Source of the DNA: Compostibacter hankyongensis
GTDB lineage: Bacteria; Bacteroidota; Bacteroidia; Chitinophagales; Chitinophagaceae
Assembly: GCF_039541075.1 (NCBI RefSeq)
Contig: NZ_BAABFN010000002.1
Location: forward strand, 620,001-684,000
Length of the DNA: 64,000 bases
Direction of reading: 5' to 3'
Positions 1 through 8,623 of this stretch are shown here, in pieces. The translations under genes were made by a program, and so were the position numbers. How positions within the stretch are numbered: the first letter of the stretch is position 1; each line of letters opens with the position of its first letter. A model generated the notes under the pieces. The model was given only the letters and a program-made list of their open reading frames with translations, did no database searches and was not told the origin of the DNA.

Positions 1-594
1 CACGTCGGTCCACCAGCTTTTGTCGTGCGTGGCCAGCCCCTCATACGCCAGCAACGCCCGGGAAAGTCCCTTATCCATAATGGCCGATCTGATCACCTGT
101 TGCTGTTCAGCATTACAATAATCAAAAAGCCAGTCGTATCCCAGCGCAAAGGCAAAGGTCATCTCACCCACATCCAAAAAATGTTTGGGGTTCCAGTCGG
201 GAAACCGGGAAGCGGCTTCAAGCTCTTCCCAGGCACGTTTGGCAAACCGCTTTTCACCGGTAACCCGGTACAGGAAGCCCAGCGTGGACACACGGTCCGC
301 CACCCTGCGGCTGGTGGCGAGCAGACGCAGCCCGTCGGGGATCACATACCGGCTCGGCGCCGCGTTCAGTATTTCTTCTCCCTCTCGATACAGCTGCTGA
401 AAGGCGCTTTTTACATACGGATCGGTATTCCGCTCAGCAGCTACGCGACTGAAATCTTCCTGCGTAGCCAGCAGGCGGGGGTGCCCGCTGCGGAGGCCCT
501 TCAGCAGGGAATCGCCGGTGGCGGGGATCTGGGCCATCCCCAGATATCCGGACAGCAAAAAGACAGTCAAGAGCAAAAACAAATGTTTGGCCAT
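1..594 (-). CDS. heparinase II/III-type polysaccharide lyase, N-terminal part
   Basis: The frame runs off the window edge, so only the first 198 residues are visible. The ATG at 594 opens a signal peptide (MAKHLFLLLTVFLLSG, likely cleaved after MAQ). Next comes a GHPRLLAT-type segment and an alpha-helical region with GYDWLFDY, as in the N-terminal toroid of heparinase II/III-family lyases. These enzymes cleave uronate-containing polysaccharides by beta-elimination in the periplasm or outside the cell. The catalytic His/Tyr sheet domain would lie beyond the edge. It follows the lyase at 651-2594 by 56 bp and is probably the fourth gene of the SusC1 operon. Family assignment rests on the N-terminal half only. 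Confidence 0.75.
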   Translation of the reverse strand, partial: MAKHLFLLLTVFLLSGYLGMAQIPATGDSLLKGLRSGHPRLLATQEDFSRVAAERNTDPYVKSAFQQLYREGEEILNAAPSRYVIPDGLRLLATSRRVADRVSTLGFLYRVTGEKRFAKRAWEELEAASRFPDWNPKHFLDVGEMTFAFALGYDWLFDYCNAEQQQVIRSAIMDKGLSRALLAYEGLATHDKSWWTDV

Positions 595-650
595 AAAAAA
601 TAATTAAAGCGGATGAAGAACCGGTGCCGGTTATTCCGGAATATCTGATT

Positions 651-2594
651 TTACTGCGGTGTAATGACAAAGATGCCCTTTCCTCTCTTTTGGGGATGGG
701 CGGCTTCAAAGCTGATCCGGTAGATACGGTCGCCCCAGTTCTTAAGGATACCCTGATCTTCCATGGTGCCGAGCTTGACTTTTTCCACCGTGGCATTCCA
801 TTGCCTTGCATCATATTTTACCAGAAAATCCCGGGCCTTTCCCTGCTCCGGCCGGTAATGAATAAGGAGTCTGCCGGGTGCCGCTACTTCCGCCGGGTAA
901 ACCGTCATCATATGCTCTGTATAGGAACGGGCATTTTTCAGATCAATGTCGTCGGTTACCGTTACCGCTTTCCCCCGGTTCAGCTGTATCGTTCGCCGCC
1001 AGCTGTTGATATCCGCGCCGGACGGATAGGCGCTGGCCATATCAAGAGAAAAGGCAGCGGATGATTTTGTAGCCTTATAGCTGACCTGCTCCGCCTTAAA
1101 CGCGCTACCGGCAGGCTGTGGCTGGCCGTTTATCGTAGGCGTATTGTGGTAATCGGACCGGTTGTACCATATATCATACCGTTTGTCGCTAAAGGTTCTG
1201 CTCGTATAGGTACCGCTGCCCACATCAATGATCAGCGGCTGCCCGTTATAATACACCACAAAGTTGCCGATATCGTTATGGTTATGACTTTCATCATTGT
1301 TGCCCCCCTTGGCGGCCAGGTAAAAACCGGCGGTGCTGCCGGCCTTGTCCCGCGCTGCCATCACCTGCAGATCGGGAAGCCACACATCCTCCGGCAGGGG
1401 AAGAGCTTTTTCCGCCTTACTGTATTCATCCTGCATAAAGAGGGAATAAAAATTACGGAAAAAATGAAAGCGGCCCAGTTTCCCGTCCGAGGACCTGCGG
1501 TAATAAGCGCCGAACTTCACCATGTCGGGATCGGCTATATCTTTTCCGAAGCGGTAGATCAGCTCCCCATCCATTCCGGGCTGCGGGGGAGCATCGGCAA
1601 AATTGAGAAAATAGGTATCGCTGATCTGGGCGCGGTAGATGTATTTTCCTATGTTGACCACCTTAGGATCGTGAAAAACATAACGGAAGGCGCCATGACT
1701 CGCCAGGTTGAGCATGGCTATGCAGTCGTAGAGGGAAGCGCCCGCAGCGCTCCAGTAAGAAGGTCCTTCATCGCATCCTCCGTCCGCAGGATAAGGATTC
1801 AGGAACTGGTCCAGCACATGCAGCGCCTTGGCTATCATGGCTGCGCGTTTTTCATCATCTCTTTCCAGCAACAACGCCGCGTTCAGCCAGTTGGAGCATA
1901 TCCAGGGATTCCAGTTGTTGGGCCTCCGGCCACTACCGTTCTTGCCCATCCAGCCATGATATTTGGTCATCAGCGGCCGGAATATCCGGTTATTGACCTC
2001 GTAGTATATGCGTTTCCGTATCTGCGGAGACACCGCATCGAGCTTATCCCCCAGGAAGTAGTCGGCCCAGGCGAGATAAGTGGCCGTTTCGGCGGAAAAT
2101 AATTCCACAAAAGGATCGGATACATCTATCAGCCCCGCATTTTCTTTTGTCTTGGGAATATGCGCCGAGGCTCCCCAGAAAGATTCTTCGCAGATAGACC
2201 ATATGCCGTTGACAATAGGATCGATAAAGCGTCCCTTGTTCTCGTAAATTTCTGCCAGCAGCAAGGTGCCCAGCACCTGTCGCTTCTTGAAGCTGATCGC
2301 TTCATAACGGCTCCGGTCGCCGGTACGGACAATCAGCAGGGACGTGGTTGCAGGAATGGAAGGCCATTCATAATTCAGGTACGACTCCGCTTCCTTTACA
2401 TAAGACCTCATCCTTCCTGTATCGGCTCGGCTCCAGCCGGACCGGTCTTCCCTCCGCGGAAACGGCTCCCATTTCGCCTGCGGTATAAGAATATGTTGCA
2501 GGGCATCTTGGGTATATTTTCCGCTGAGCAGGTCCTGGCCATGCCCATAGCCGCCGCTAAAAAGCAGCAAGAGGAGTAGGAGTCGTCTGATCAT
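651..2594 (-). CDS. heparinase II/III family polysaccharide lyase
   Basis: A 647-residue secreted lyase with a leucine-rich signal peptide (residues 1-19, ending GHGQ). The N-terminal alpha toroid carries NNWNPWICSNW near residue 230 and EGPSYW near 278. The C-terminal beta-sheet domain has the hallmark ESHNHNDIGNF at about 435-447, followed by DVGSGTY and the NxPxING-like segment NTPTING. Members eliminate uronic-acid linkages in polymers such as heparin, alginate or related glycans; the substrate cannot be read from sequence. It lies 67 bp downstream of SusD1 and shares its strand, so it should act on the glycan bound by the SusC1/SusD1 pair. Confidence 0.88.
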   Translation of the reverse strand: MIRRLLLLLLLFSGGYGHGQDLLSGKYTQDALQHILIPQAKWEPFPRREDRSGWSRADTGRMRSYVKEAESYLNYEWPSIPATTSLLIVRTGDRSRYEAISFKKRQVLGTLLLAEIYENKGRFIDPIVNGIWSICEESFWGASAHIPKTKENAGLIDVSDPFVELFSAETATYLAWADYFLGDKLDAVSPQIRKRIYYEVNNRIFRPLMTKYHGWMGKNGSGRRPNNWNPWICSNWLNAALLLERDDEKRAAMIAKALHVLDQFLNPYPADGGCDEGPSYWSAAGASLYDCIAMLNLASHGAFRYVFHDPKVVNIGKYIYRAQISDTYFLNFADAPPQPGMDGELIYRFGKDIADPDMVKFGAYYRRSSDGKLGRFHFFRNFYSLFMQDEYSKAEKALPLPEDVWLPDLQVMAARDKAGSTAGFYLAAKGGNNDESHNHNDIGNFVVYYNGQPLIIDVGSGTYTSRTFSDKRYDIWYNRSDYHNTPTINGQPQPAGSAFKAEQVSYKATKSSAAFSLDMASAYPSGADINSWRRTIQLNRGKAVTVTDDIDLKNARSYTEHMMTVYPAEVAAPGRLLIHYRPEQGKARDFLVKYDARQWNATVEKVKLGTMEDQGILKNWGDRIYRISFEAAHPQKRGKGIFVITPQ

Positions 2595-2661
2595 GATAGC
2601 TGTTTAGAGCATATGGAGAACCGGCCGCCGCCACCGCTGACATATGCTGCTATACAGGGGG

Positions 2662-4518
2662 CTATTCCCATCCGGGGTTCTGCTCGATTTTTGAATTTTT
2701 TGCAATAACGCTTAACGGAATAGGCCAAAGATAATGCTTGTGTTCGTCAAAAACAGGATTATCCCAATCCACGCCCTTGTAAGGGTCTATATAGGCCTTT
2801 CCCGAGGCCTGGTCCACAGAAGTCTGTATGGTGGCCCCCGCATAACGGGCTTCCGCATCCTTGTTCCATTGTATACCCAGGGTCTTGACCGTTAATTTCT
2901 TGCCCAGCTTCCAGCGTTTCAAGTCCTTATAGCGGAATCCTTCGATGGCCAGCTCTATTCTGCGCTCGCGCCTGATCTCTGCGATCAGCGGAGAAACACC
3001 GTCTCCCGTATAGCGGGGATCTACCGGAATATTGCTCAAACTCATATGGGGCATCGCCACCCTGTCGCGCAGCAGGTTTATGCTGATATCCAGGTCCTGC
3101 TGCGAGATCCCTCCAAGTTCGGCTTTTGCTTCCGCATAGTTCAGCAGCACTTCGGCAAACCGCAGCGTGATCGCAGGTGACTCTCCGGTATTATAAGCAT
3201 GCCCGATCATATCATCAGCATTGTAGAACTTGACGATATGATAACCGGTGGTGGATATGGCCCCTCCGGCCATGCCCGTGATCCGCGGATAGGAGCGGCC
3301 GTCGTCCAGGTGGTATCTGTATTTTTCACTGTCGTCCGGATGCAGCACGGTCTGTCTTAGCCGCGGGTCCCGGTTTTCAAATATATCCTCAATCTTTTCA
3401 TCTCCTTTATATAAAGGGGACAAGGTGACCGGGAGCCCGTCGGTACACAGATAATCCTCCACCAGGCTTTTTGTCGCGCCGCCCGAATAATCTATGAAAT
3501 AGCTCTGAACGGCATTGGTAATCACTCCCAGCTTGTATTTCCTCCAGTACATCACCTCAGGATTCCCACTCAGATCGAGTATACGCATGTACGCGTTATA
3601 ATCATGCTGGGGATCCCCCGTCGTATACAGTTTATAAGGTCCCTTGTCCATCACTTCCTTTGCCGCATCGGCCGCTTCCCGGAGCCACTTTTCTACGTCG
3701 GGCCCGCCCCGGTATTTCTGCCATGTCCCTTCGAACAGGCATATCCTGGATTTAACCAGCAATGCGCACCAACGGTTGAGCCTTCCCGGGGCATTCCCAT
3801 CTTCCCAGTCATCTGGAAGCTTTTCACAGGCAAAATTGAGGTCGTCGAGCACATGCTTCATTACCTCATCTCTCGGTGTACGGGCAATATTCAGGTCCGG
3901 ATCGTCAATATTCAACGACTTATCCACCCAGGGCACATCGCCGAATTTTTCCACCTTTTCGCCATAAAACCATCCCCGGAAAAGCCGCGCCTCTGCGGCA
4001 TATCTGTCGATTATCTCCTGTGGGACCTGCGCCTTGTCATAATTCTCCAGCCCTACGTTGATCGCCCGGACGAAGTCCCATCCTTTATACCCGAACCACT
4101 GATCGGCCGGGGTATCCGGAACATGATACTTACCGGCACGCACCTCGATAAAATACTGATGCCTGCTGTTTGTGGGGGCCATATTGTCGGAAAATTCATC
4201 CTGGTTCCAGATGCTGCCCCAATGGCTGTTAAATCCGTCATAATGCCCCTGCATAATGGGGACATTATCATCATTCCTGGCCAGGTCGTAAAGGCTGTTG
4301 TTATAGACCATTAAATTATCTTCCGTATTCCAGAAGGTTTCGCCGGTGACGCTGTCGACGGGTTTTCTTTCCAGGAAATCATCGTTGCAGCCATTCAGCA
4401 AGAAGGTGCCAAGGGCTAACAAGTTGAACTTTATAAAATTTTTCCGGTCCAGGTTCAGGTATTCATCGAGATCTTTATAGTCGCCCGCCAGACGGCGGAC
4501 CTGCGATAACTTTTTCAT
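2662..4518 (-). CDS. SusD/RagB-family glycan-binding outer-membrane lipoprotein (SusD1)
   Basis: SusD-type lid protein partnering the SusC1 transporter encoded just upstream. The body shows the SusD pattern: FLERKPVD after the lipid Cys, TPR-like helices, an ERRIELAIEGFRYKDLKRW motif near the C-terminus and the terminal LWPIPLSVI...NPGWE. The ATG at 4518 is preferred to the in-frame GTG at 4554 because of the A-rich run before it and the MKK beginning. The N-terminus is odd: about 40 mostly charged residues (including GDYKDLDEYLNLDRKN) precede the hydrophobic stretch and lipobox LLNGC, whereas typical SusD signal peptides begin directly with the hydrophobic core. Export may be inefficient, or the true start may be a non-standard codon nearer the hydrophobic core. 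Confidence 0.9.
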   Translation of the reverse strand: MKKLSQVRRLAGDYKDLDEYLNLDRKNFIKFNLLALGTFLLNGCNDDFLERKPVDSVTGETFWNTEDNLMVYNNSLYDLARNDDNVPIMQGHYDGFNSHWGSIWNQDEFSDNMAPTNSRHQYFIEVRAGKYHVPDTPADQWFGYKGWDFVRAINVGLENYDKAQVPQEIIDRYAAEARLFRGWFYGEKVEKFGDVPWVDKSLNIDDPDLNIARTPRDEVMKHVLDDLNFACEKLPDDWEDGNAPGRLNRWCALLVKSRICLFEGTWQKYRGGPDVEKWLREAADAAKEVMDKGPYKLYTTGDPQHDYNAYMRILDLSGNPEVMYWRKYKLGVITNAVQSYFIDYSGGATKSLVEDYLCTDGLPVTLSPLYKGDEKIEDIFENRDPRLRQTVLHPDDSEKYRYHLDDGRSYPRITGMAGGAISTTGYHIVKFYNADDMIGHAYNTGESPAITLRFAEVLLNYAEAKAELGGISQQDLDISINLLRDRVAMPHMSLSNIPVDPRYTGDGVSPLIAEIRRERRIELAIEGFRYKDLKRWKLGKKLTVKTLGIQWNKDAEARYAGATIQTSVDQASGKAYIDPYKGVDWDNPVFDEHKHYLWPIPLSVIAKNSKIEQNPGWE

Positions 4519-4574
4519 CCGTTGGTTTTTTATCTGTTTAATGGATGATGACACCGAAGGCTCATCAAGTGTGA

Positions 4575-7500
4575 CTACAACGATATCCTGGCTCCCAGGG
4601 TATATATGCGTTGCATGGGATATTCAATCGCTCCATTGGTCTCGGCCGTAACTTCAGGAATGGATTCAGGATCAAGCGGTCTTCTGATGCGCGAAAACTC
4701 CCACAGGTTCATACCGGTAAAATAAACCTCTACCTGCTCCAGCCCTATTTTATTGATCAGCTGCCGGGGCAGCTCATAACTCAGCGTAATATTCTTAAGC
4801 CTCATATAGGCTGCATTCTGAAGGAACCGGCTCTGTGTCTGTACATTCTTTTTATCATTGTAGGCATAATAGGGCGCATAAAAATAGGCGTCCCGGTTAT
4901 CCTCGCTCCAGGTATCCGTAACCGCCCATTTTTCAAGATATCCGGAATTAAAGGGGAAGAACCAGGTCCAGTTGCCAGCCTGTGGCCATATCTTTCTTTT
5001 GCCGACTCCCTGGAAAAAGGTAGTCAGTCTCCAGTTCTTATAATTCAGGTTGATATTGAGGCCAAACTGATATCTTGGGGTATTATTGCCGATCACCGTG
5101 AGGTCCCCGTGGTCATCCAGGGTACGGCTGCCCGGGCTGATCTCCCCGTCGCCGTTAAGATCCGCATACTGGATATCTCCTGGCTGCCAGTTCGCCCCTA
5201 TCTTGGACTGATCGACGGCCTTGTCGACATCTTCCTGGGACTGAAAGATCCCTACGGTCTTATATCCCCAGATGGCACCGATCTTCTTACCGACATAATA
5301 GTCGTCAATATTGCCGCTGGGGTTTTCATACCGCGTGATCTCGCTGGTCCAGTCGGACAATGACAGGGTGATATCATAGCTGAAGTCCGATTTTATCTTA
5401 TCGTGCCAGGTCAGGGATGCCTCCCATCCTTTGGTCCGCAGATCGGCGGCGTTGGTCTGCGGAGCATCTGCGCCCAGGATATCGGGGTACTCCTTGCGCA
5501 TCAGCATATCTTTCGTGTCCCGGGTATAAGCATCCAGGGAAACGTCCAGCCGCTGCTGCAGCAGGGTGAAGTCCAGCCCTATATTTTTGGACACTACGGT
5601 TTCCCAGGTCAGGGACGGGCTCACCAGCCCCGGGGCGGATACATAGGGAATCCTGCTGTCGCCGCTCATGATATACGGTGCAGTACCACTGCCCAGTGTA
5701 GGGATATAAGGATAATAAAGCGGGTTATTATTATTGTCCGTGAGCAGCTGGTTTCCCAATGAGCCGTAAGAAGCGCGGATCTTCAGGTTATCCAGCCACC
5801 TCCTTGTTCCCTCCATAAAATGCTCGTTGGAGATTCTCCATCCCGCCGAGAAGGAAGGAAAGAACCCGAAGCGATCCTTTTCGGGGAATCTGGACGTTCC
5901 GTCATAACGGCCGTCTGCCTCAAGGAGATAACGGTCCTGGTAATTATACTTCAAACGATAAAACGCGCCCCGCAAGGCCACTTCTGAACTGCTGCCATTT
6001 GTTTGCTGATCGCCTGTAGTGGCATGTATATCGGTAACAGATGGTGAAATTAGAGAATAGGCCCGCGCTACTACATATTTGTTCTGCCCCCACTCCTGAT
6101 TGAATCCAATCGTAGCAGTTACATGATGATCGGCAAGAAAATCAAAGGCATATTCACCATATACATTAAATACATAGTAACGGTTATATTGGTTCTGGTT
6201 CTCTATCCAGTCAGGATCGCTGAAGCCGTGGCTGACCGGGGTAGGATTCGTAAGATCCGCATCTACGATGTCTATCTTGCTGGCCACATCCTGATAGTTC
6301 CTGTTGAAGATCTCATAGGAAAAATCCGATTTGATCGTCAGCCCCTTTAACGGGGTTATGGTAGCTCCGGTAGTCAGCCAGGTATCGTTATTGGCAAAGG
6401 TAGTGCGGCCGCCGTCCAGCAGATAAGGATAGAAGTTGGTGCCCCCGAAATACATTCCGATGTATTGTGCATATTTATCATGATCTCCGGGCTCCAGGTA
6501 TTGGGGAAGGTCGGGGAACTGGATGGGCTGTATGGGAGATACCCTGGCCAGGGAATTGATGTTTACATCCCAGTTATAAAAATGAGGCTGATTGTTATTT
6601 TGGGAATTGAAAACAACCTTTTCATTCAGCTGCAGCCATTTGTTCACTTTAAAATCCCCTTTCATCAAGATATTGTATCGTTTGAAATTCGTGTTATTAT
6701 ATCTTAAATAGCCGTCTTTGGTGAGGTATCCGGCGGAAACATAATAATCTGCATTTTCGGAACCACCTGAAATGCTCAGATCATGCTGATTGGTTGGCGC
6801 AAAGTCTGTCAGCAGTTTATTCTGATAATTATTGTATCCGTAAAACCGGAGGACGCCGTTGACCACTCCCCATTCAGGCGCCGTTTCCGGATGCTCGGAC
6901 CAGGCCTTGGTCCCGGCCACCATATTGCTGTCATAGGCGGGCACGCCGTTTGTCCGCATACTGGCTACATTCTCGATGGACACAAACTGATAGGGATCGG
7001 AAATCACATCCGCCTTAAAAATAGGCTTCGCCAGCGACCATTGCGTATTCAGGGAGATGTGCACTTTTCCACGCTGTCCGCTTTTTGTCTCCACCAGGAT
7101 CACGCCATAGGCAGCCCTCGCCCCATAGACCGCTGCAGCAGAGGCATCTTTCAGCACACTGACACTTTTGATATCGGCGGGGTTAATCCGGTTAATGTCC
7201 ATCGGCACGCCGTCCACCAGGATAAGCGGTCCCCCGCCATTAATAGAAGTGAATCCCCGGACATTGAAACCGGGGCTTGCTGCAGGGTCCCCGTTCCGGA
7301 CGGTAACATTAAGATTGGGTACTACTCCCTGCAGGCCCTCTCCCACATTGGCGATCGACCTGTTTTCCAGCCTTTCGCCGGAAGCCGTCCCCACGGCGCC
7401 GGTGAGGTTTACTTTTTTCTGGGTACCGTAGCCGACGACCACCAGCTGCTCTAAGCTCTTTACATCCTCCTGGAGCACAACATTGACTGCGCTGCGGTTA

Positions 7501-7862
7501 TTCACCGGCTCTTCTTTTTTCAGATAGCCTACGTAAGAAAATACCAGCACCGGAGTCGGTATGGTATCCGGGATAGTCAGGCTATAGGCACCCTTTTCAT
7601 CCGTACGTGTTCCGACTGAAGTACCCTTTAAGGCTACGGTTACACCGGCCAGCGGACGGCCGTCCTTACTCGTGACCGTACCCGTTACTCCCTTTGCCAT
7701 GTTTACATGTTCCCTCTCCGGACCTGTCCCTCCTGCGCAGACCGGAGCGGGCGCATTCCACCATATCATACAAGCAATAAAGATGACCGGTTTTACAAAG
7801 ACCTGCGCGCTTGCCGACCTGAACCGGCCGGAAGGACAGGTCTCCCTGTTTATTTTTTTCAT
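4575..7862 (-). CDS. SusC/RagA-family TonB-dependent glycan transporter (SusC1)
   Basis: A 1095-residue outer-membrane transporter. Order of parts: an N-terminal signal region with a hydrophobic core around residues 22-42; a carboxypeptidase-like regulatory domain (about 57-130, VTGTVTSKDGRPLAGVTV); a TonB-box-like LEQLVVVGYGTQKK; a plug (GEGLQGVVPNLNV, NVRGFTSINGG, LVDGVPMDINRINPADIKSV); and a 22-strand-type barrel ending GARISL. It imports oligosaccharides with SusD1 as lid, powered by TonB-ExbBD. There is no N-terminal secretin/STN signalling domain, so it does not look like a transducer for the divergent ECF sigma factor. The SusD1 start lies 56 bp downstream. Confidence 0.95.
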   Translation of the reverse strand: MKKINRETCPSGRFRSASAQVFVKPVIFIACMIWWNAPAPVCAGGTGPEREHVNMAKGVTGTVTSKDGRPLAGVTVALKGTSVGTRTDEKGAYSLTIPDTIPTPVLVFSYVGYLKKEEPVNNRSAVNVVLQEDVKSLEQLVVVGYGTQKKVNLTGAVGTASGERLENRSIANVGEGLQGVVPNLNVTVRNGDPAASPGFNVRGFTSINGGGPLILVDGVPMDINRINPADIKSVSVLKDASAAAVYGARAAYGVILVETKSGQRGKVHISLNTQWSLAKPIFKADVISDPYQFVSIENVASMRTNGVPAYDSNMVAGTKAWSEHPETAPEWGVVNGVLRFYGYNNYQNKLLTDFAPTNQHDLSISGGSENADYYVSAGYLTKDGYLRYNNTNFKRYNILMKGDFKVNKWLQLNEKVVFNSQNNNQPHFYNWDVNINSLARVSPIQPIQFPDLPQYLEPGDHDKYAQYIGMYFGGTNFYPYLLDGGRTTFANNDTWLTTGATITPLKGLTIKSDFSYEIFNRNYQDVASKIDIVDADLTNPTPVSHGFSDPDWIENQNQYNRYYVFNVYGEYAFDFLADHHVTATIGFNQEWGQNKYVVARAYSLISPSVTDIHATTGDQQTNGSSSEVALRGAFYRLKYNYQDRYLLEADGRYDGTSRFPEKDRFGFFPSFSAGWRISNEHFMEGTRRWLDNLKIRASYGSLGNQLLTDNNNNPLYYPYIPTLGSGTAPYIMSGDSRIPYVSAPGLVSPSLTWETVVSKNIGLDFTLLQQRLDVSLDAYTRDTKDMLMRKEYPDILGADAPQTNAADLRTKGWEASLTWHDKIKSDFSYDITLSLSDWTSEITRYENPSGNIDDYYVGKKIGAIWGYKTVGIFQSQEDVDKAVDQSKIGANWQPGDIQYADLNGDGEISPGSRTLDDHGDLTVIGNNTPRYQFGLNINLNYKNWRLTTFFQGVGKRKIWPQAGNWTWFFPFNSGYLEKWAVTDTWSEDNRDAYFYAPYYAYNDKKNVQTQSRFLQNAAYMRLKNITLSYELPRQLINKIGLEQVEVYFTGMNLWEFSRIRRPLDPESIPEVTAETNGAIEYPMQRIYTLGARISL

Positions 7863-7912
7863 ACGCTTTGGTTGTTATCTATATAAGTCGGCTGAAAACG
7901 GATTGACCCTGA

Positions 7913-7942
7913 CAAAGGCAGAAAAAAACATCAGCACTAAAA
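7913..7942 (-). promoter_or_regulatory. candidate SusC1 promoter
   Basis: On the minus strand a TTTT element is followed after 18 nt by TGCCTTTG, one mismatch from the Bacteroidota -7 box TAnnTTTG. It would give a leader of about 45 nt to the SusC1 ATG at 7862. No copy of the AraC-type operator described for the other PULs is present here, so this unit is probably controlled differently. Confidence 0.35.
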
Positions 7943-7962
7943 CTGCACAATTTTTGCAAACG

Positions 7963-7993
7963 ATTGCGTGTCTGATAAACAATATTACTTTTC
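7963..7993 (+). promoter_or_regulatory. candidate ECF sigma gene promoter
   Basis: ATTG, then 19 nt, then TACTTTTC (one mismatch from TAnnTTTG). The spacing matches the Bacteroidota -33/-7 arrangement and predicts a leader of roughly 15-20 nt before the ATG at 8017. Confidence 0.4.
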
Positions 7994-8016
7994 CTAAGAA
8001 TCGTTACACCCTTGCT

Positions 8017-8586
8017 ATGCCCTCTACTTCTTACCCTCCGGAAAAAGATATCCTCACCTTATTTTACCAAGGAAATATCTATGCTTTCGAACTGATTTTC
8101 AAAAAATACAATACGGTCTTATGCAATTTTGCTTCGCGTTTTGTATCTTCTCAGGACATTTCGGTTGAGATTGTGCAGGGGGTATTTTTGAAGCTATGGG
8201 AGAATCACGACAAGATCATCATCGAAAATGCGCTGAAGTCTTATCTGTTCCGGGCTGTTTATAATCAATGCAGCTCCTATCTTTCCCATCTCAGGGTGAG
8301 GAAAAAATATCTTCACTCCATACGGAGGCTTCATGAAACGCAGCACCTTACGGATCCCGTGCAGGATTCATTGAGCTATAAGGAGCTGAATCATCGCGTT
8401 CACGAAGCTGTTGCGCAACTTCCGGAAGAGTGTAGGAAGATATTCGTACTCAGCAGGTTCGAGGGGTTGAAATACATGGAGATAGCCGACAGGCTGCAGG
8501 TTTCCGTCAAAACCGTCGAGACACAGATATCCCGGGCCCTCACCCGGCTGAGGGAAAACCTGAAGGAGTTCCTGCTCAGCCCTTAG
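8017..8586 (+). CDS. ECF RNA polymerase sigma-70 factor, Bacteroidota type
   Basis: A 189-residue ECF sigma factor directing RNA polymerase to a small promoter set. The region 2 helix pattern is FYQGNIYAFELIFKKYN...FLKLWENHDKI; region 4 is LPEECRKIFVLSRFEG...EIADRLQVSVKTVETQ, a helix-turn-helix. The ATG at 8017 is chosen because the protein then begins like its family (a longer open frame upstream is antisense to SusC1). It is divergent from SusC1, so SusC1 is the likely target. The usual companion FecR-type anti-sigma gene is not next to it: the next gene is a convergent GH2. Either the anti-sigma factor lies elsewhere or this is an orphan sigma factor. Confidence 0.93.
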   Translation: MPSTSYPPEKDILTLFYQGNIYAFELIFKKYNTVLCNFASRFVSSQDISVEIVQGVFLKLWENHDKIIIENALKSYLFRAVYNQCSSYLSHLRVRKKYLHSIRRLHETQHLTDPVQDSLSYKELNHRVHEAVAQLPEECRKIFVLSRFEGLKYMEIADRLQVSVKTVETQISRALTRLRENLKEFLLSP

Positions 8587-8623
8587 TCTTGCGCCACGCA
8601 GCCGGCAATGCGGAACAACCTGA

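Noticed and set aside
4518..4554. GTG at 4554 as the SusD1 start
   Set aside because: It only lengthens an already abnormal N-terminus; the ATG at 4518 has the better context.
7672..8016. Upstream extension of the ECF sigma frame into the SusC1 gene
   Set aside because: The extension is antisense to SusC1 and unlike any sigma factor; the ATG at 8017 gives the normal length.
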